Assembly: GCA_044224495.1 (NCBI GenBank)
Contig: JBGAKG010000001.1
Location: 124,001 to 188,000, forward strand
Reading direction: 5' to 3'
DNA from: JBGAKG01 sp044224495
GTDB taxonomy: Bacteria; Myxococcota_A; Polyangia; Polyangiales; Polyangiaceae
Length of the DNA stretch: 64,000 nt
Shown: positions 60,895-64,000 of the stretch, in pieces
Layout: the number at the start of each line of letters is the position of its first letter
Position numbering within the stretch: the stretch's first letter is position 1
The notes under the pieces: model-generated
Database searches by the model: none
Seen by the model: only the letters and a program-made list of their open reading frames with translations
Told to the model about the DNA's origin: nothing
Position numbers and translations under genes: made by a program

Positions 60895-62889
60895 ATGAAG
60901 ATTTCTTGGCGGCACTTCGGAGTCTTCGCCTTCGCGGCGATCCTCCTCAGTGCCATCTTTGCAGGGTGCGGCGGGAGCGATCAGCCCGTCGTGACCAACC
61001 CCGACGCGGGGCTCTGTCAGGGCGGCACCACCGAGTGCACCCCCGGCCAGTGCACCTCGACCCAGTTCGACCCGAACAACTGCGGCACTTGCGGCACCAA
61101 GTGTCCGACCGGCCAGGCCTGCAACGCGGGCAAGTGCTCCGCGAGCGAGTGCAACGGCGGCAGCACCAAGTGCGGCGACAAGTGCGTCGACACCATCAAC
61201 GACCCCGCGAACTGCGGCGCCTGCGGCACGGCGTGCCCGACGGGCCAGTTCTGCTCGGGCGGCAAGTGCGACCTGAACTGCAACGGCGGCACCACCAAGT
61301 GCACCGACAAGTGCGTCGACACCGGCAACGACCCCAACAACTGCGGACAGTGCGGCAACAAGTGCCTCACCGGCTTCGTCTGCAACGAGGGCGCGTGCGA
61401 CACCAAGTGCTCGGCCCCCACCAAGGCGTGCGGCCAGGCCTGCGTCGACACCAACAACGATCCGAAGAACTGCGGCACCTGCGGCAACGCCTGCCCGAGC
61501 GGCCAGTTCTGCACCGGCGGCAAGTGCCAGAGCACCTGCGGCAACGGTGAGACCCAGTGCGGCCCGCTCTGCGTCAACACCCAGAGCGACGCGAAGAACT
61601 GCGGCAAGTGCGGCACCGTCTGCGCGGGCACCGACAAGTGCGTCGCGGGCGCCTGCACCCCGTGCGACTCGAACACGACCGACTGCGACGGCGACGGCTG
61701 GCTGCAGAGCGAAGGCGACTGCTGCGACAAGCCCGGCCCCTGCGGCGCCGAGCCGAAGCTCGTGAACCCGGGCGCGATCGAAGTCGTCGGCAACGGCATC
61801 GACGACAACTGCAACGCCAAGGTCGACCTCTTCGACACCGAAGACACCCAGGCGTGCGACACCGGCCTCGTCGCGGCGACGACCACGGCGACCGACTTCG
61901 CGAAGGCGATCGGCGTCTGCCGTCAGACCACCCTGACCCCGGCGCTCAAGAAGGACAAGACCTGGGGTCTCATCGACGCCAAGCTCGTCCGCGCCGACGG
62001 CACGCCCCTCGGTGACCGCAAGGGTCACTCCGTGCGCTCCAAGTTCGGCAACTCCGTCAACCCGCTCAACGGCGCGGCCTTCGCGATCCTCTCGAGCGGC
62101 ATGGCAGCCGACGCGACCCAGACGCTCCCCGGCCCGAACGGCGGCGCGCCCGCCGGCGGCAACGTGTCGAACACGTTCAGCCCGGCGAGCACCGTCAACA
62201 TCTCGACCTGCGTCGACCCGCTCTGCGTGAAGGACTGGTTCTCGACCGCCAACCTCCCGCTCAAGGCGGCGAACGCCCTCCCGGCGGCGCAGGGCTGCGG
62301 CTCGGCGAACAACTCCGCCACGGCGAACGACTCGGTGATGCTCGTCCTCACGATGCGCGCGCCGACGAACGCGAAGGCGTTCTCGTTCAACTCGTACTTC
62401 CTCTCCGCGGAGTACCCGGAGTTCGTCTGCACGAACTTCAACGACCAGTTCGTGGCCCTCGTCGACACCCCGAACGGGACGCCGGCGCCGATCCCGAACC
62501 CGGTCGACAAGAACCTGATGACCTACACCTCGGGCAACGTGAAGTACCCCATCGCGATCAACATCGCGAAGGCGACCAACGTGTTCTCGGTGTGCGACAC
62601 GGCTTCGACGATCACGCCGTGCGCGACGACGGGCAACGTCTCGAACACCTCCTGCCAGCTCGGTGCGACCGGCCTCGCGGGCACGGGCTTCGAGAAGCCG
62701 ACGAACGGCACCTGCATCATCGGTGGCGGTACCTACTGGCTGACGACCGCGGGCAACATCGTCCCGGGCGACATCCTCCAGATCCGCCTCGTCATCTGGG
62801 ACGTGGGTGACTCGGCGTTCGACTCGACCGCCCTCATCGACGGCTTCCAGTGGCTGTCGAACGCGACGCTCCCCGGCACGTCGAACTGA
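60895..62889 (+). CDS. Cysteine-rich MopE/choice-of-anchor-L-like surface lipoprotein
   Basis: This 664-residue protein starts at ATG 60895. The signal sequence ends IFAGC (Cys 24). Five tandem NCGxCGxxC modules follow, each beginning (D)xxNCGxCG and ending in a GKC or GAC pair (about residues 60-260). Residues about 285-310 have DGDGWLQSEGDCCD and a MopE-like metal-binding GNGIDDNCNAKVDLFD segment. The C-terminal 300 residues include FSFNSYFLSAEYPEFVC and VWDVGD, typical of choice-of-anchor L domains in myxobacteria. It is probably a large outer-surface adhesin-like or anchored protein. It is followed by a strong bidirectional terminator. Confidence 0.88.
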   Translation: MKISWRHFGVFAFAAILLSAIFAGCGGSDQPVVTNPDAGLCQGGTTECTPGQCTSTQFDPNNCGTCGTKCPTGQACNAGKCSASECNGGSTKCGDKCVDTINDPANCGACGTACPTGQFCSGGKCDLNCNGGTTKCTDKCVDTGNDPNNCGQCGNKCLTGFVCNEGACDTKCSAPTKACGQACVDTNNDPKNCGTCGNACPSGQFCTGGKCQSTCGNGETQCGPLCVNTQSDAKNCGKCGTVCAGTDKCVAGACTPCDSNTTDCDGDGWLQSEGDCCDKPGPCGAEPKLVNPGAIEVVGNGIDDNCNAKVDLFDTEDTQACDTGLVAATTTATDFAKAIGVCRQTTLTPALKKDKTWGLIDAKLVRADGTPLGDRKGHSVRSKFGNSVNPLNGAAFAILSSGMAADATQTLPGPNGGAPAGGNVSNTFSPASTVNISTCVDPLCVKDWFSTANLPLKAANALPAAQGCGSANNSATANDSVMLVLTMRAPTNAKAFSFNSYFLSAEYPEFVCTNFNDQFVALVDTPNGTPAPIPNPVDKNLMTYTSGNVKYPIAINIAKATNVFSVCDTASTITPCATTGNVSNTSCQLGATGLAGTGFEKPTNGTCIIGGGTYWLTTAGNIVPGDILQIRLVIWDVGDSAFDSTALIDGFQWLSNATLPGTSN

Positions 62890-62910
62890 GCCGCTGAGCC
62901 CATCGACGAG

Positions 62911-62946
62911 AAGCCCCTGTCCCCTTCGCGGGGACGGGGGCTTTTC
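62911..62946. terminator. Bidirectional intrinsic terminator
   Basis: AAGCCCCTGTCCCC (62911-62924) and GGGGACGGGGGCTT (62930-62943) form a long GC stem with a TTCGC loop, followed by TTTTCG on the plus strand and AA-rich on the other side. It separates the anchor-protein gene from the convergent redoxin gene and can serve both. Confidence 0.88.
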
Positions 62947-62958
62947 GTTTCTGCGGGC

Positions 62959-63501
62959 TCACGGCGGCGCGCTGGTCCGGAGCTGCGCGCGAATCTCTTC
63001 GGGCTTCACGATGCCCGTCTTCTTGAAGACGACCCGTCCCTCGGCGTCGAGCACGACGACCGACGGCACGATCGCCACGTCCCCGAACGGACCGCCGCCC
63101 GCCAGCGTCGCCGCGTCGCCCAGCGCGACCGGGTACGTGAGCTTCAGCGCGTCGCGGTAGATCTCGACGAGCTCGCGCGTCGCGCCGTCCTGGAGCGCCA
63201 CGAGCGCGTAGTTGACGCGGTCGCCGTCGTTCTTCGCCATCGCGAGCAGGTAGTCCGCCTCGGCCTGGCTCGCGAGCGGGTCGCCGGTCGAGATGAAGGC
63301 GAGCACGCTCGGCTTGCCCTTGAACGCCTCGCTCGAGACGGGTCGATCGTCGAGCGAGTCGTATTTCCACACGGGCGCCGCTGCGGTGAGTGGAGTCTCC
63401 CCCACGCGCGCCGGCTTGGAGCCGCCGCACCCCGCGAGCGCTCCCAGCACGACGGCAGCGTGCACGAGCGCCCGCACGGCGAAGCGCTCAGTCGTCGCCA
63501 C
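62959..63501 (-). CDS. Redoxin-like lipoprotein lacking the CxxC motif
   Basis: This 180-residue protein starts at ATG 63501, overlapping the upstream gene by 14 bp; GTG 63477 (VRALVHAAVVLGALAGC) would avoid the overlap and is possible. The signal sequence ends LAGC (Cys 25). The fold is TlpA/AhpC-like: VWKYDSLDDRPVSSEAFKGK, VLAFISTGDPLASQAE, the cis-Pro in VPSVVVLDAEGRVVFKKTG. Where thioredoxins have WCxxC after FWA(T/S), this has STGDPLAS, so redox-active Cys are missing. It is probably a non-catalytic or binding relative, anchored to the membrane. Confidence 0.8.
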   Translation of the reverse strand: MATTERFAVRALVHAAVVLGALAGCGGSKPARVGETPLTAAAPVWKYDSLDDRPVSSEAFKGKPSVLAFISTGDPLASQAEADYLLAMAKNDGDRVNYALVALQDGATRELVEIYRDALKLTYPVALGDAATLAGGGPFGDVAIVPSVVVLDAEGRVVFKKTGIVKPEEIRAQLRTSAPP

Positions 63502-64000
63502 GCTGGCCGACGAACTGATCGCCCTTGTCGGCGAACAGGACGTTGAACGTGGTGAGCGAGCCGTAGCACTGCGTGATGTACTGCTGGAGCTGCACCTTCT
63601 CCTCGGGGTCGAGCTTCGCGTTTCCGTTCAGCCGCTGCTCGAGCACGCGCAGGCGGTCGCGGACCATCACGATCTTGTGGAAGAACGTCTCGAGTGGAAC
63701 ACGCTTCTCGGCGGTTCCTTCCTTCCCCGGCTTCAGAATGACCTCGCCGCCGACCCAACGGCCGCCGAGCTCCACCGGGGCGACGGACAGCTCCTCGCGA
63801 ATCACTTGCCTCAGGACGGAACGGAATTCATCGGCATCCATGTCGAGTAGCTCCTCGGGTATTTCGATCGGCGCGGCGATCGCGGGCTCGCCGGCAGTCG
63901 TGGAGGTGGTGGAGCGCGGCCGCGCGACGCGCTCCCTCCGAGTCGGGGTCGGCTTGGCGGTGAACGCGCCGCGCTGCACCCACTGGCCGCAGGTGCTGGT
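63488..64000 (-). CDS. Hypothetical protein, N-terminus outside window
   Basis: The frame is open to the right edge (64000); the visible C-terminal 170 or so codons end at TGA 63490-63488. A GTG at 63979 could be a start, but a readable upstream extension (STCGQWVQRGAF) suggests a longer gene that is cut off. A basic Ala/Thr/Pro-rich N-terminal part precedes a helical C-terminal domain 'EFRSVLRQVIREELSVAPVELGGRWVGGEV' (quoted: LRQVIREELSVAPVELGGRW), then 'HKIVMVRDRLRVLEQRLNGN' and a helical end. No family was recognised. It shares the transcript with the redoxin-like gene. Confidence 0.65.
   Translation of the reverse strand, partial: TSTCGQWVQRGAFTAKPTPTRRERVARPRSTTSTTAGEPAIAAPIEIPEELLDMDADEFRSVLRQVIREELSVAPVELGGRWVGGEVILKPGKEGTAEKRVPLETFFHKIVMVRDRLRVLEQRLNGNAKLDPEEKVQLQQYITQCYGSLTTFNVLFADKGDQFVGQRGDD

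Overview
The window looks like chromosomal DNA of a GC-rich, large-genome myxobacterium-type bacterium (Myxococcota, probably Polyangiales). This is inferred from content, not from a search. The signs are very high GC with strong third-position G/C bias, frequent GTG and TTG starts, many lipoproteins with 'DAG/DAS' Asp-Ala linkers and cysteine-rich NCGxCGxxC modules, a choice-of-anchor-type surface protein, Hanks-type kinases fused to NTPase modules, FHA proteins, and a TIGR04563-like ribbon-helix-helix protein. No tRNA, rRNA, CRISPR array or insertion sequence was seen.

Layout. 1-10.4 kb: envelope and glycan genes (partial GT2, TIGR00661-like glycosyltransferase, SGNH hydrolase, DegV), a NodU-type carbamoyltransferase with its DUF5989 and SxtJ small membrane partners, DIP1984 and DUF6508-like proteins, and a GT39/83-like membrane glycosyltransferase. 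10.5-21.9 kb: an accessory-looking block, all on the plus strand, less GC-skewed by eye, with many 4-bp start/stop overlaps. 22-33 kb: GT2, epimerase, ArsR-SRPBCC, GlpA-GlpB, a methyltransferase and two tandem paralogous lipoproteins. 33-42.3 kb: S41 protease operon and a four-gene DUF1501-type secreted operon. 42.4-52.5 kb: TIGR04563-like protein, alpha/beta hydrolase and FAM20/HipA-like lipoprotein operon, then lipoproteins, a divergent QueA-like protein, SDR and XRE-cupin. 52.5-64 kb: 6S RNA, a PglZ-like protein, a frameshifted lipoprotein gene, a 1290-residue kinase-ATPase-TPR protein, an acyl-CoA synthetase, a cysteine-rich anchor protein, a redoxin-like lipoprotein and a partial gene.

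The strongest candidate for an undescribed system is 10555-21871. In order it holds: a protein kinase fused to a NACHT NTPase and a multi-pass membrane domain; an FG-GAP lipoprotein; two unrecognised proteins; an FHA plus winged-helix protein; a SAM methyltransferase; a papain-family (C1) peptidase; a trypsin-like peptidase with a visible His/Asp/Ser triad; a secreted probable beta-barrel protein; and a small membrane protein. A kinase, a phosphothreonine reader, a STAND-type switch and two proteases encoded together suggest a signal-gated proteolytic, possibly immune, system at the cell envelope. Function is inference. Domain calls rest on motifs read directly from the translated sequence.
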